A DNA stretch of 64,000 bases from contig JAYGXS010000005.1 of the NCBI GenBank assembly GCA_036362985.1, positions 26,941,969 to 27,005,968 of the forward strand, read 5' to 3'. Under the pieces are notes generated by a model. That model was not told the DNA's origin. It searched no databases and saw only the letters and a list, made by a program, of their open reading frames with translations. This document shows positions 1-12,400 of this stretch, piece by piece. The position numbers were made by a program, and so were the translations under genes. This stretch comes from Ligula intestinalis. Its lineage: Eukaryota > Platyhelminthes > Cestoda > Diphyllobothriidea > Diphyllobothriidae. Position 1 is the first letter of the stretch, and each line of letters begins with the position of its first letter.

Positions 1-1036
1 TCGCAATCTACTCTCATCTATTCTCCTCTTCCGTTGTGTACACAATAAACTCTTCAAACTACTCTGGCCTTTACGGGTTTCTCTTCTGCACTAAGTAACC
101 ATGGTCTGAAGATCGCAGTTGCTGGGTTTGAGTCACATAACCCTTGTGATATTGGTGACATTCCGACATGAAATGAACACTCAACTTCTGATGTGGCCTG
201 CCGTCCCTGCGTAGTTACTGACTTCCCGACCTGCCCCAGCGTATTCCCTACGCATTTGGCGATTTATGGACCTGTACCTACGTATTTGGTGATTGGCATT
301 CGTGACTTACTGCCGATAGCCCATTCAGCCCAGGCCATAGTTACTTCCCAATCCAACACATATGTCCCCTTATGAGTGTCAGCACCCAGATCTCCTTCCC
401 AATCTCCAACCTTCCTTCTACTGCCAACAGTTCTTCTAGTTCAACTCATCCTGATACGGCATACTGATGTGCTGTTGACGTTTTACCGGACCAGTGGCTT
501 TCCACAACTGCCCCTGCATCCTGGCTCATTCCAGCCACAGCCGCCAACGCTGTTCTGCAACTTCATCTTGGTACGCATCCCTCTCACTTAACTATTCTTC
601 CTCCACTCGGATTCTTTCAGTCTCCTGGTTACGGTCTCGAGGGGGAGCTCATGAAGTGGTTGCCGCCTGTGGGATGTCTGCCCTGTTCGGTCGTGGCCTA
701 AGTCTGTCTGGAGCTCAAGGTCATTGTGGTCACCAGACTTACTAGCGCGCGTGACGTGGACGACCCAACACGCCGTCCAACCAACCACAGGCCGACCTAG
801 CCAAGTAACGCGCTCTCTCTGTCTACTGTCCTGATTGCCACTAAAACCGCACTTGGGACCCGGTCAATCTCTTGAGCGGAGGTGTTCTCCCAAGTCATAC
901 TTCCTCGATCAATTCTCCTTTCGTTTGTGGACACAATAAACTCTTCAAACTACTCTGGCCTTTACGGGTTTCTCTTCTGCACTAAGTAACCATGGTCGAA
1001 GATCGCAGTTGCTGGGTTTGACTCACTTAACCCCCC
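1..1036. repeat. Direct repeat pair, LTR-like (about 1-145 and 892-1036)
   Basis: Two copies of a segment of at least 110 bp lie 890-891 bp apart. Both contain the string CACAATAAACTCTTCAAAC followed by ACTCTGGCCTTTACGGGTTT and end near a GTTGCTGGGTTTGA string; they differ by a few substitutions and one or two indels. The first copy touches the window edge, so its true left end is unseen. Each carries an AATAAA signal. The spacing and shared polyadenylation signal would fit terminal repeats of a small non-autonomous LTR element. The interior (about 190-790) has only short reading frames with no motif I recognise, so a plain dispersed repeat pair is equally possible. Confidence 0.5.
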
Positions 1037-1738
1037 GCGATAGGCTGTCGACGATCTGGGCGGATGATTATGTTTTGCCAACCTTTTCGGCAGACTGTGC
1101 AACCAACAAGGAAGTATCAGATCGCATCTTCTGCACTAGGTGATGATCCTAGTGACCTCTGCAATACCCCCTCCATTGGACCCTCACCTCAAGAGTTGAC
1201 ATTTTTTCGCCTAAACCACACACCTCCCCCCCCACAAGAGCGACAGTTTTTCCCTTCAAAATCCTTAGAAGTTCTTTCACTGTCTGCTAACTTTTTAAAA
1301 AAAAATCATGCACCACCTCATGGCTCAGAACAATTGGCCTCGCCAACAAACTGGGATGCAATTTTTCTGCTACCACGACACATAGGTAAAAATAGGGAAC
1401 TCAAAGGCAATCTATCTAAAAAGCCCTCAATAAACTGATAGTAGATTTGCGCTGTATCTACCACCCCCTCTATCCCTCTCTCTTCCCTCACAGGCCTGTG
1501 TTTGACCAAGTCAAGAAAACCGGAGGTGGGATCGAGCTGACTTAGATCCCACAGAATTAGAGTGCCAAAAAAGCCCGAGGTGACTGGTAAGAAGTAAGCC
1601 TGAACCTACGCGTGCCACCAACGCCTGCCCTCTGCCCACCACCAAGTTCGGCACTTGTTAGGCAAACGCAACTCTTGTAACGCCTGTCATGTCTCCTTAC
1701 TGGTACACCGCATCTACCACGCCTCAACAAAATACAGA
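1037..1738. other. No recognised feature
   Basis: This stretch has a 124-codon open frame (1064-1438) with no motif I can assign and a poly-A run near 1298. No splice-flanked exon or repeat match was found by eye. Confidence 0.4.
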
Positions 1739-2301
1739 CAATGCTGCTATACACGCGAACATGCGAGTCCCAGGAAGTAATTTAGAAGAGGACTCGATCG
1801 CTGGGACAATACTTTTATTCGCCTGAAGTTTCGACATCCGTCGCGGATTCAGCATCATAGACATAGTCAGATAGCAGACTTAAATCATGGTTCACGGGCA
1901 GCAAATCCATAAACAGGCGCAACGATTTGCCCAATCCATATTCGGTGCTGAGACTCAATCTGGCCAAAGGAAGTCACCACTTGGGGAACGGACAGGCCAC
2001 CACGTCATCCAACACCGGAGGGCCAGATGGCCGAGCAATCATCACGCCCGAGTCCACGACGCGTGATGAAAGTTCAGCAGGTCAAAGCCCGCATGCTGTT
2101 CAACAAACTACAAACACGCAAGAAGGCAATTGCCGTTAATTGTCGTTGCATGTTTGCAGTAATGAGTGTATCCTATGAATACTGCAAACTCCTACGCACA
2201 CGCTACCCGATCTTGACGAATTCACGACGGATCTCGAAACGACAGGTGAATAAAAGTATCGTCCCAGCGATTGAGTCGTCTTCTTCTCAATGCTGCTATA
2301 C
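1739..2301 (+). mobile_element. Penelope-like element fragment with inverted terminus and target-site duplication
   Basis: The frame at about 1882-2139 encodes the end of a PLE GIY-YIG domain (SWFTG, then NDLPNPYSVLRLNL), matching copies at 15.6 and 31.9 kb. The coding part is flanked by inverted arms, 1791-1851 and 2218-2277, both with the GCTGGGAC...TTTTATTC signature. A 14-bp direct repeat, CAATGCTGCTATAC, at 1739-1752 and 2288-2301 brackets the whole unit and looks like the target-site duplication. The element is strongly 5'-truncated: no reverse transcriptase remains. The inverted copy of the 3' end at the 5' side is a known oddity of Penelope-like insertions. Confidence 0.8.
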
Positions 2302-2494
2302 GACTGCCCACGAACGCTCAGCATTTGACATCAAGGCAAAAATCCCAGTCATGCTACTTCCGGCAACCAAATCGGTTAACCAACCGCGATTCCAGAATCC
2401 GTAGCCGTTAAAGTTAACAGCCTATTATGTTAACCAATCACACTTCCAAGTTGACAGCCGACAAACATTCTGCTAGTGCAGAATCTAGAAACCA

Positions 2495-2835
2495 TCACAC
2501 TCAAGGAAGACTGAGAACACTGTGTTACTGTGTCAACCCTTCCCCGCCCATAATTTCAGTCACTCAACTGTCTGCAGTTTTCTTCGCCTAAATTGTCAGC
2601 TCGATCTATTACTGTACATAACTCTCGCTAATGTTGTATCGTTGAAGTCAGTTTTTTTTCCACTGAAAACAAACTCCCTATTTCACCCACAATTGACTAA
2701 AACAAAGCCAATATTGACTGCAAAAGAGGGCGTTTGTTTGAGTTTTCAGAAGGTGTTCAAGATATGGTTTACCAATTAACCCCATTTTTTAAATTGCCTG
2801 TAAACTGTCAATAAATAAACAAATAAATATGATTA
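2495..2835 (+). mobile_element. 3' end of CR1-like LINE (family A), UTR only
   Basis: The sequence from AAGGAAGACTGAGAACACTG to the CAATAAATAAACAAATAAAT tail aligns by eye with the 3' untranslated region of the fuller copies at 50.1-50.45 kb and 44.0-44.4 kb (minus). It keeps the AAACAAACTCCCT and AGGGCGTTTGTTT strings, which are the two arms of the hairpin seen in the other copies. No coding sequence remains. Confidence 0.75.
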
Positions 2836-3293
2836 GATAGGCAAATCCAAAGTGCGTCGGCATCTCATCATAATTAGATTAAAAATTACCACCTACTTAT
2901 ATAGCATAAGTAGAACAAAGTTGTGCTTGTTACCACCTGGCGGATATTATTCACCGTTTGGACCAGAGGCAGCAGCATTTCATCGAATTACGAGGTAAAG
3001 AGGACCGATTGCTCGTATGATAAAAGAATATCCAAAAGGAAACGTTGGCTTCATCAGCAAAGAGCAGAAAGAAATCGGCCAAATCAAGAGAAATGAGTCG
3101 TCGTCATCGTCAAGACGGTAGATAAAATATCAGTGAGGACGTGATGCAGGGTCCGTTTAAGGGATAAATGTATAATGTGTGCGACGAATATTACATATAA
3201 AAATTGTGTTTTTAGAAGAGGCGAGCGGAGGTAAATTGAGCTCGTAATGTGTGTTTGGGTGGGGGGCGGTAACCACCGTATATCATTGCGGAA
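2836..3293. other. Downstream flank of the ELMO gene; no other feature seen
   Basis: This lies immediately 3' of the ELMO stop codon (minus strand) and probably includes its 3' UTR. I did not find a convincing minus-strand AATAAA close to the stop. No repeat family was recognised. Confidence 0.35.
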
Positions 3294-3443
3294 TCAGGCG
3301 GGTAATGAGCTAGTATCAGGACAATAAGAGGGTGGTGATACAGGACGCTCGGGTATAAGGGTCAGGTCGAGACCAAGAAGGCGCATCTGAAGATCTAGTT
3401 CCACGAGTTGACTAACATCTTCACTGAACCGCTCACTCCTGGG
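3294..3443 (-). CDS. ELMO terminal exon with proline-rich tail and stop
   Basis: Acceptor TCTGTGTTTTAG, 49 codons and TGA. SEDVSQLVELDLQMRLLGLD matches the ELMO1 C-terminal helix (NDLDTLLSMEIKLRLLDLE), followed by IPERPVSPPSYCP. In ELMO1 the corresponding PxxP tail binds the DOCK180 SH3 domain; here a PERPVSPP motif is present. Confidence 0.9.
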   Translation of the reverse strand, partial: PRSERFSEDVSQLVELDLQMRLLGLDLTLIPERPVSPPSYCPDTSSLPA

Positions 3444-6400
3444 CTAAAACACAGACAAATCTGGGGTTAAAGCAAGAGGGGGAGGGGGCGATGACGGAGG
3501 GGAGGGGGAATGAGAGGGAATAGCACTCATGTGTCTTACAAGGTAATTCTGAAGGACATCCAAGCCGTCCAGCCAGCAGGTGTACAGCAACTCCGTCGGC
3601 GCAGTCAGAGTGACGCGTGTGGGCTTCAGCGTGGACGTCTTGCTGGCCGGCAAATCCTCCTTCTCCAGTAAGTCAGGCTGTCTCAGAGACAGAACAATGT
3701 TCTAGGGTGACAAAAAAAGTCAAGTTAACTTACAAAGCCCAGCAGAGCGGCCACTTGAGCACCATGCGAAGAAAATGCAACGAACCCGCTTCAAAGCCTT
3801 GGTTTTCTTTTCGTCAACGCCGCCTCTTACAGAAGTCAACAATGAGAGCGGCCCTATAATCAAAGGTAAAAGATTGGCCGTGAGTATAAAGCGGAAGCGA
3901 ATACCCGTGACTACTACAATGTCAAAAGCATGCGTTAAGGTATTGGCTGGCACGAACTTCCAACGATTTATAAAATTCATTACCAGAAACTGAGAGCCAA
4001 ACTGCAGTTTCAAGGCGAGCTCCTTTAATTGTAATTTATACCCCCCGTGACACAGATGCTGTTGTACTAAATGAGGGCAGATGGAGCAGCCAAGCCATGC
4101 ATTATTTTGATCCCGAAATTTCCTAAAAAAATCCCGTAACCACACCTACGGACGCCCCAGTCTCAGGAGCCACGCGGCCTGTGTACATAGAACTCCACCA
4201 AAAACGACCAGACCAAGTCTGTTGGTCTGCCGCAGCTGTTTATATTGTCCACCCTCCAAAGGCGGAAATGGAAAGAACGACAGGCGGAATAAGCTATCTG
4301 TGCAAAATTTCAATAGATACTGTACATCAATAGGGCCATCAAGGGCATTGACTGTGACCCTTGACAGATATATAAAATAAAATATGCAAATCTAAGATGG
4401 GAAACGGCGCAGGAATCAGACTTACATCACATGAACTCTATCTACTTGAAACAGTATCAGTAGCATGTTCAAAAAGCATTCAAGACAAGCTCAGGCGCTA
4501 TTTGCCAACGAGTAGCATACCATCTTAACCACAGAAGCTACGCGTTATGATGAGCGAACAGTAATAAACACCCACTCGAAAGACCGGGCATGCCTGTCGC
4601 TACACAAAACACCTGCAAATGCTATGGTAGTTAGCGAAAGGCAGCTGCAAGATAGGTAGGTTATGGGATCTGACAAAGAAGTAGTCGCAGTCCATGTACC
4701 GACAGAGTAGGCTGACGATCATTGCAAACACAGTGGCATTTCAAAATGGGTTATGCTGTCTGCCAGTTTCATACGTCTACAGCGAAAAGAATCCACGTTC
4801 CTATCTAGGAAGTACGTGTTGAAAAGTTTGCCAAGAGACAAAACGTCACCGCCTAATAACGCCTTGTGAGAGTCCCCAAGAAAGAACACAACCAAAAGAG
4901 CACAAGGAGCAGAAGTCTTTTAGTGTACTTAGTTCACCATATTTTCAGGTAAACTAAGGTTTTTACAGCCACTTCCATCAGCCAGTCAGGTACCATAGTC
5001 GAGCGAGTGGCGTCTCGATTGGTTTTTGCCTCAACAGTTGGCTTGCCGAGCCCTAGCCTGGCAGTAGCTTTAAAATTTAAATTATTGATTGATTACTAGC
5101 TTACGTGCGCCGCGTATAGGCGGATCGATAGCCTGGCGTGAAAGCGGCTCGCTGCCTGCCTGCTGGCTGCATGCTTACGCGTTGACATCAGCTTTGCCGC
5201 CAGCTGATTCAATAAGGGTGAAGCCTAACAGTACGGATGCCCCTCCTATTCCACAAGGGCGATGACATACATTGCATTCAAATGAAAGAGAACATTTGCG
5301 TTCCAGGTATTTGCATCGGTAAAGAAGAAAGAGGGTCGAACACTGGAACGATTTGTTTTTTAGTCTGAGCTTTCGGACTCCTAAAAGAGTCCATCGTTAG
5401 AGATAGAAAGCAGCAACAAATGGGGGTTAGTTCGGGCGTGTGTAGAAAACAAAAGTTTGAACGCGCAGAAAAGCAACAATTGTCTGGTGTGGGGCACCGA
5501 TTGACCACGGCGGACTATGTCAGTCTGCGCCAGTAGCCAAGATCGGCGTGCTGGGTGGGAATATCTACAGCGATAAAATCCTCAACGAAAACAAGCAACA
5601 TTTAAAGGGGGAAGGGTCAATTAGACGTCATAGGGGAGGGGGGGAGAAGGGGAGGGGAGGGGGGGAGAAGGGGAGGGGACCAATTAACCACCAGTGCCGT
5701 AAGTTTGGGGATAATTTCGCAGGGCAACATATGCGGGCGCCAGCTCGATACATCTGTTGTCTGAAGTTACATCTGTGAACCAGGCTTCAATCAGTTCTCG
5801 GCCCGTCTTGCTGCCAGCGTGGACGATTATCCTCGTGGCTGCGAAGATGAACTCGTGACCCGCCTCGTAAATATCCCCGCCCAACACACCGATCTTACCT
5901 ACTCGCACAGACTGACATAGTCTGCATTGGCCAATCGGCGCCATACACCAGACAATTATTGATTTTCTACATTTTCAAACTTTAATTGTTTTGTACACAC
6001 CCCATAACTAGCCCCCGTTTGTTGCTGCTTTCTATCTCTGACGATAAACTCTTTTAGGAGTCCGAAAGTTTAGACTAACAAAAAAAATCGATCCGATGTT
6101 CGACCCTGTTTCTTTTTTACAGATATTTCACAAATCAACAGTGATTCTGGACGACCTGAAGGCCGCTGACTGTGTTCCTTGGCTCGATCTTCCGGGAACT
6201 GATGGCGCTGAGAAGAGCCAATTCTTCAACAAAAACAACAAGGCTCCGGATGGCAAGAATGCCGGTAGAAGGGAACAGGCGAGTTTCGGGAAGCAGTTCC
6301 GAAGGAGATGCGTGTGCTGAAGCAAGAAGTTTACTGGCTTGACGTTTCGGATTTTCACTCGCACGGATCACCAGATACAATCACGGGAGAATTTAAGTGC

Positions 6401-9400
6401 GGTGAGCCTCGTCACCCTGGTCTCTGAACCCTCGCTATTGCAAGAGATGACATGCGGCCCAAGACAAGCGACCGCCAGTAGGAGCAGTTAAAGCAAGAAC
6501 TTACAATTGCCGACATCCTTTCCAAAACCATCTCGAAGGAGGAAACACTTGTGGTCAGGGGAGAGGGAAACCTTGAGGACCCCGCGGTCTGCAAGAACAT
6601 AAAAGGGCAGCAGTATCACCATCGTGTCTAACGGGAGCAGTGTTAACAGGGGTTTCATGGTCGGGTCATATCACAGGCATTAAAAAATCAATTAAAAATG
6701 TGACGATATAAAAACAGAAGGTAATGGGAAATAATTACTTAAATAATCACAATTGTGCGCGCGATAATTAAAACGACAAATACAATGAATAGGAAACATG
6801 ATACGCGCAAAAGTACCTGTAAATAGGTTAAAAATCAATATCTACTCTATAACTCTAACTGAAATTCAACTAATAAACTAAACTAATACTAGTAAAAAGC
6901 AAAATTAACCACAGGAAGCTAAAAATTCCCGAGATTTTGAGTGCAGTAATAAGCATAACTGCACGTACCTAACTATATATAGAAGGTATATAAGGATATA
7001 TGCAAAAGGACATCAGCTAATTATGAGATACAGTTACTCTGACAAAAAGAGAGATAGGCAGGCATACCACGGGGAAGCCCTGTGCCTGTAGTGAGGATGG
7101 GATTTGTGCCTTCCCGCTCATAGACTTTACCTTCGCGAAACACGTTTTTCACTTAACTGCCCCGCAAAGAGGTCACTAGAATAAAGCAGAAAACGGAAAA
7201 GACGAAGGAAGACGTCTGCTGAGAAAACGTTATCACTGCTTGATGGCTTTTTGCCACCTTTTGGCGCTCACACATGAACGGGAAGGAGAGGCCCAAACTC
7301 TACTGATGACTCGCCGCACGGTGCACTATCGATCGCAGAAGCCGCCGGTCGGTATCAGTGCTCTGTCCAACCATTCGGGTGAACGGTAAAGCCACTCGGC
7401 GTGTTATCCCTCAAGGCCACCATCTGATTGGTCCGACTGCACCTGCCTGTGCATGTTCTGCTTGCCTTAAATACTCTGTGCTAAGTACGCGAAGTGTTCA
7501 ATTTTTGCGACCTTGCTGTCATGTTCTCCTTGGGGATTCGAAAAAAGGCGTAATTGGGCGGCGAATATTTAGGCTAGTGGCAACATTATAACCCTACGAC
7601 GCCGTCAGGATGTCTAGCCTAGCACACCAGATTACCAGAAAAAGATAGCCATCTCAGAAGGTGCAGCAGTGCGATCCACCGATCTGAGGGCCAACAGCGA
7701 CACAAGAAGCCTTTAAGATTTGAAGTCGTAGGAGGCAGAGTGGTAAGTTAACAAAACCGAACAGCTGTAGTGTCCAGTAAAAGTGTAAGCAAACGAGACT
7801 TACCCTTTAGCACACCCTTAGTTTCGACGTAGTGAAGCGGTGGCCCGGAAACCATACTGTGCAGACGTTGTTTGCTCACAGTTGCTCGGTAGTAATCTAC
7901 CAGTTGAGCCCGAAGCTGACTGTGGAAGCGGGAATGGGGAGGGGATTACCGATAATAATAATAATGGATCTTAGAAAGTAAAGTTCCACGATATACAGAG
8001 GAGAGCATTTGACTAGACGCTGAACAAGCACAGTGTCTTAAGTCAAATGATTAGTCCCAGCTCAGGTGATCAGGACGTGGTCTATCTTGAAGTCTTTTCT
8101 TTTCTCATGACTCCATTTTGGATTTTACAATAAATATAGAATACTTGAGTAAAACGAATGCATTATCTCATACCACAGCAAATATTAAAGTATATTTCTG
8201 CTAAAATATATATTACTACAGTGTGGTTAAAAGTGTACTAGGTCGTAAATAAAACTTCCTTATGCTATATTTGTGCGTATAGTACAGAGTATATTTACAA
8301 ACGTAATTTCCTACCTGATACCCAGATGAGGTCAGTTTTATTAAGGGAAATATAGACAAGTCTTTAAACGTCCTATAGGTACACAGCAGCTAAAAAATGC
8401 ATTGGTACAGGAGAACATTTCAAAAGAGGTCGTTTACACAATCACAGATACAAATCGAGAAGACGCCGGTTGTTTAGTAAAGTAATCATACATGGCTACT
8501 CACTACTCTCAAATAATATAATCACGTGTATAAGTATTACTGAAATAGGACCATCGAAGATATTAAATTATGAAGATAAAGGCTTCTTTGGTCACCGCCT
8601 ACGCATCCTTGCCAGGGCACGGCTTCGACTTCGAACACGCGCAAATACTAGGCCAGTCGGACGACTGCAAGAAGCATGGCACGCGCACGCGGACTCTACT
8701 AATAGGCATTTCGATCGCCCGGATGCCTATATCCTGTTGCGCGAACAATTGCAGCTCAAGGTGACCCCCGGCAGAGGTGAATTGATCACTCAGTGAGCTG
8801 TAGGTTTTTTATTCCTTGACAATGACAGTTCGACCGTCGATTTCGACGACATCCACTGCGAGCTTCAAAGACTAGAGGCACGTGGTGACTTCCAAAAGAT
8901 ATACAGCAAGGCAGACGGACGGAGCATCTACACCACTCTCTGACCACTCCCGCATTGGGAACCGGTCATCAAAACAAAGTAAAGAAGGCCGGAAGTGCGG
9001 ACGGGGCGCAGACGGCTGGCATAACCAACAGCACGTCTCGCTACGTAGGCTTTCGAGAGGGAGCGCCATAAAGACCACATCTGACTCAGCCCGCAGACAG
9101 CCACTACACACACAACAACACACTGGACCGGCTGCGGTGTCCAAGGGTTGACCTCACTTTCTCCCCCACCACCAGCAACAGGTCGCCGCCCAGCTGTCGG
9201 CCGCTTGAGGTGGGATGGGCGCTGCACTGAAAAGGGAAAAAACAAGCACACACGCAGAATGCGAAAATTAATTGCCATACGGTTTTTACGTCACAGATTT
9301 TCACCTTTCGCAGCGGGCTCTCAAACCCAACCCCTGATCTAGGAACGATCACTCTATGCCCTTGTGCTTAAAAAGCGCGGCAAAGCTGACAGAGAACAAG

Positions 9401-12400
9401 TAGAAGCGAACAGACTCGTAGGACACTTACGTGATGGCAGGATGGGAGGAGATGAGAGAGCTCTCAGCATTTGCCGTCCAGTCCGACCACAGTCGACGCA
9501 CTGACCCCACGTCGCAAACTTCCAGACCGGCAGCCAGGGCATCCAGCTGGGTAGGGAAGCAGCTGAGGGCAGTGGTCAATCGCTCCATTGTTATCTGACT
9601 TACCTAACAATAAAAAGGGAAGACTATGAAGTTCAAGGGGGCCACCCGTAGAAAAAAAAAGGCAGAGACGACAGGGCAGGGTGTAGGAGGGGCACTCCTC
9701 GGGTTTAGACGGCACTGAGACGTTTGCTGTGAGACTGCCTCGGGAGCTCTAGATAAAGTAGCAAAGAACAGCGGGGCGCAACTAGCCCTTAATATGACCA
9801 GAGACCATACTCTAACATCCCCGATCACAACAGAAAAAACAAAGAGCCCCTATCCTCCCTATCGTGTTCGACATTTGTTATGGAAGCACAAGTCAAATAA
9901 CGCTTGCCGCGCCCTGATCCAGCCCACATGGTGGTCCAGCGCACGCACAGACGCAAACACACAGGTTTCCAGAAGGTGAATTGACAAACATACATTTTTG
10001 CTCATCAGGTCTTTACATTGATATGGTAATTAAGTAAATAAACGATTGCTCCTGTGGGACAGGCTATATCGGTCACACTAACCGGTGTTTATAAAAGAAT
10101 TGGAGAAGACATTCAAGTATGGTTAGGAAAAGGCCAACTGAAGGGTATACATAGTTCCATCCTAACGCACCTAGTAGACTCAAACCATCGCGTAGAGGCC
10201 TTTCAAGTGATCTACAAGGTACCTCAAGCTATTCAAAATTTCTTGGACGGCGTCTGTTGGCTACGGCAGAAGCGGTCGCTATTAGGCTACGCCGACCGGT
10301 CCTGTGCGCCCAAAAGAACTTCATCACGGCGCCGCAGTTACCATGGGCAAAAGCCGCTAGGCCAACAGCCAGCAGCTTATCAACTCGGCTGACTACCAGT
10401 TCGCCCTAACGCTGTTCAGATTTTGACCCCAATCCCCCCTTTTCCTCTTCCTCTGACAATCGTACTATTTTTCTACCAACCCGCATACTTTATTTCCCTA
10501 ATTACCATATAAATATAAAGGCCTGACGAGAATTTATCGAAAACAACCTATGTGTGCCAATTTATCTCCTGAATTTTTCAATGGAAATTCACTCAAACAT
10601 GTTTCCTCTAACAGATCTGTGCACGTTCATCTGTCCCTCTATACTCCCGATCAAATACCGGCAAGACAACGAGCTCGTAGCTCAGTGGTTAAGGCGTTTG
10701 ACTCTGATCAGAGGGGTCACGAGTTCTGGGTATGAATAACTGATGAGGGCTAATAAGCCAGAAATGGCCATCCTAGTCTCCCTTGTCTTTGTCAGTAATA
10801 TTCTTGTGCCCATATCCATAGCCGCCTCGCGGTATAGGCACGAGTGAGTGCTCCCATTGCACCACGGACGGACGAGTGATTCCTCTAACAATCGGTGTAC
10901 ACCTATCTGCCTCCACACAAATGTATATGTATGAATATATGGGCTTCGCCGACCTAGTAGAGAAACAATTAAGTTCCGCTTCGTCCTGGATCTCACAATT
11001 AGAGCCCGCACAGGCAGGCACATAGCGACTAGGAGGATAAGGAAAAATGGATTCGAAAAAGCATAGGGAGACCGGAATGGCCGTTTCTGGCTTGTTAGCC
11101 GTCATCAGCTAGTCATACCCAATCTCAAGGGTTGGAACCCTCGAGATTCGAACCCGGGACATTTGGTCAACAGCAGAGCAGTAAACCAAATATACTCCAT
11201 CCTATCTTACTAGGCACCCTGTGACTGACTCCGAGAGCTGCAAAGTGAGCTACAGAAAAAATGGGAACGTACGTGTTCCATTAACAAATCGGCGAGCAGC
11301 ACATACTCATCATATTGCAAATCTCAACCAATAAAGTCAAGGCTGGGTGCGATAGACTAGTATTTGTTTAAAAGAACCAGGGGCAACGCTAGACCGAGTC
11401 ACCAGCTTCGCGGACCGTGGCAGTCTCAATTGACCTGTCACGAGCCTTTGACTGCGTCCGCCACGATCAGCTCCTGCAGGACTTGGTCTCATTGAACGTC
11501 CCGACTGGCCTGGTCCGATGGTTGGCGGCTTACATCCGTGGCCTTCACGATCGTGTCCTCTTCCGGGGCGCTCTCTCCAAGCCCCGTAAGCAGTCCTGTA
11601 GCGTCCCTCAAGGCTCTGTGCTCAGCCCGACACTCTTTAACATCTACATGCGAGAGCTCCCACTCCCCCGGGCACCTGTGCAAGTGGTATCCTATGCGGA
11701 CGATATTACGTTCTTCTGCCGGCACCATGACATCGATCAGGCTGCACAGCTCCTCACGGAGTTCATGCCTGTTGTCGAAAACTTCCTCACCCAGCGCGGA
11801 ATGACGATCTCGGCAGCCAAGTCGTCCGTAACTGTTTTTACGCTCGATCCGAAGGAGTTCAATCGTCATCCGGTCATCACCGTCAATGGGGCGTCCTTAC
11901 CGCTCGTCCGCAAGCCCAAACTCCTTGGTGTGCGTTTTGATCCGCTCTTCACGTTCGCAGACCATGCCAGGGAGACCGCAAGCAAAGTAAGCCGCTGCAC
12001 CAAGGTCCTCAAGGCTCTAGCAGGCACATCCTGGGGCTGTGCGAAAGAGACTCTGTCGACTGCTTTCAAGGCGCTGGCCAAGCCGCACCTCACTTATGCG
12101 GCTCTTCCAGCCTCCGCCGCCTCCAGTCAGCCCAAAACGCTGCCCTCCGCACGATCACGGGTTGCTATAAAATGTCGCCTATAGATCATCTTCATGCGGA
12201 GGCTTCTGTTCTACCGGTCGCCCATCACAACACTCTCCTTAGCCAGCAGTTCTGGTGGAGTTGTTCGCAACCCGGCCATCCCAATCATCACCGGTGCACC
12301 GCTCCCGAGCCCTGCCGCAACGTCCGGCCGTCTATTCGAGAACTCCACAAGGAAGCTGTTGCCTCGTCTCTCGCGGATCTACCTGTTGATAGCTCTGCCA

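Noticed and set aside
3720..3857. A minus-strand exon between 3857 (after CTTTGATTATAG) and 3720 (before GTAAGTT) as part of the ELMO PH domain
   Set aside because: Its donor phase would create a stop with the next exon, and its residues do not fit the PH pattern; the exon at 3984-4066 joins both neighbours in frame.
4040..4121. Earlier acceptor (TTTTTTTAG at about 4122) for the PH-domain exon
   Set aside because: It fits the phase left by the 9.4 kb exon, but two better exons (7.8 and 6.5 kb) fill that gap, and joined to the 6.5 kb exon it gives a TGA.
9104..9352. Overlapping frames on both strands at 8.9-9.35 kb as genes
   Set aside because: There are no motifs, the region contains an interspersed repeat, and frames on both strands are expected in GC-rich non-coding DNA.
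10672..10744. A functional tRNA gene at the SINE head
   Set aside because: The A box is good, but the acceptor stem does not close and the B box is degenerate; the body beyond it matches other SINE copies.
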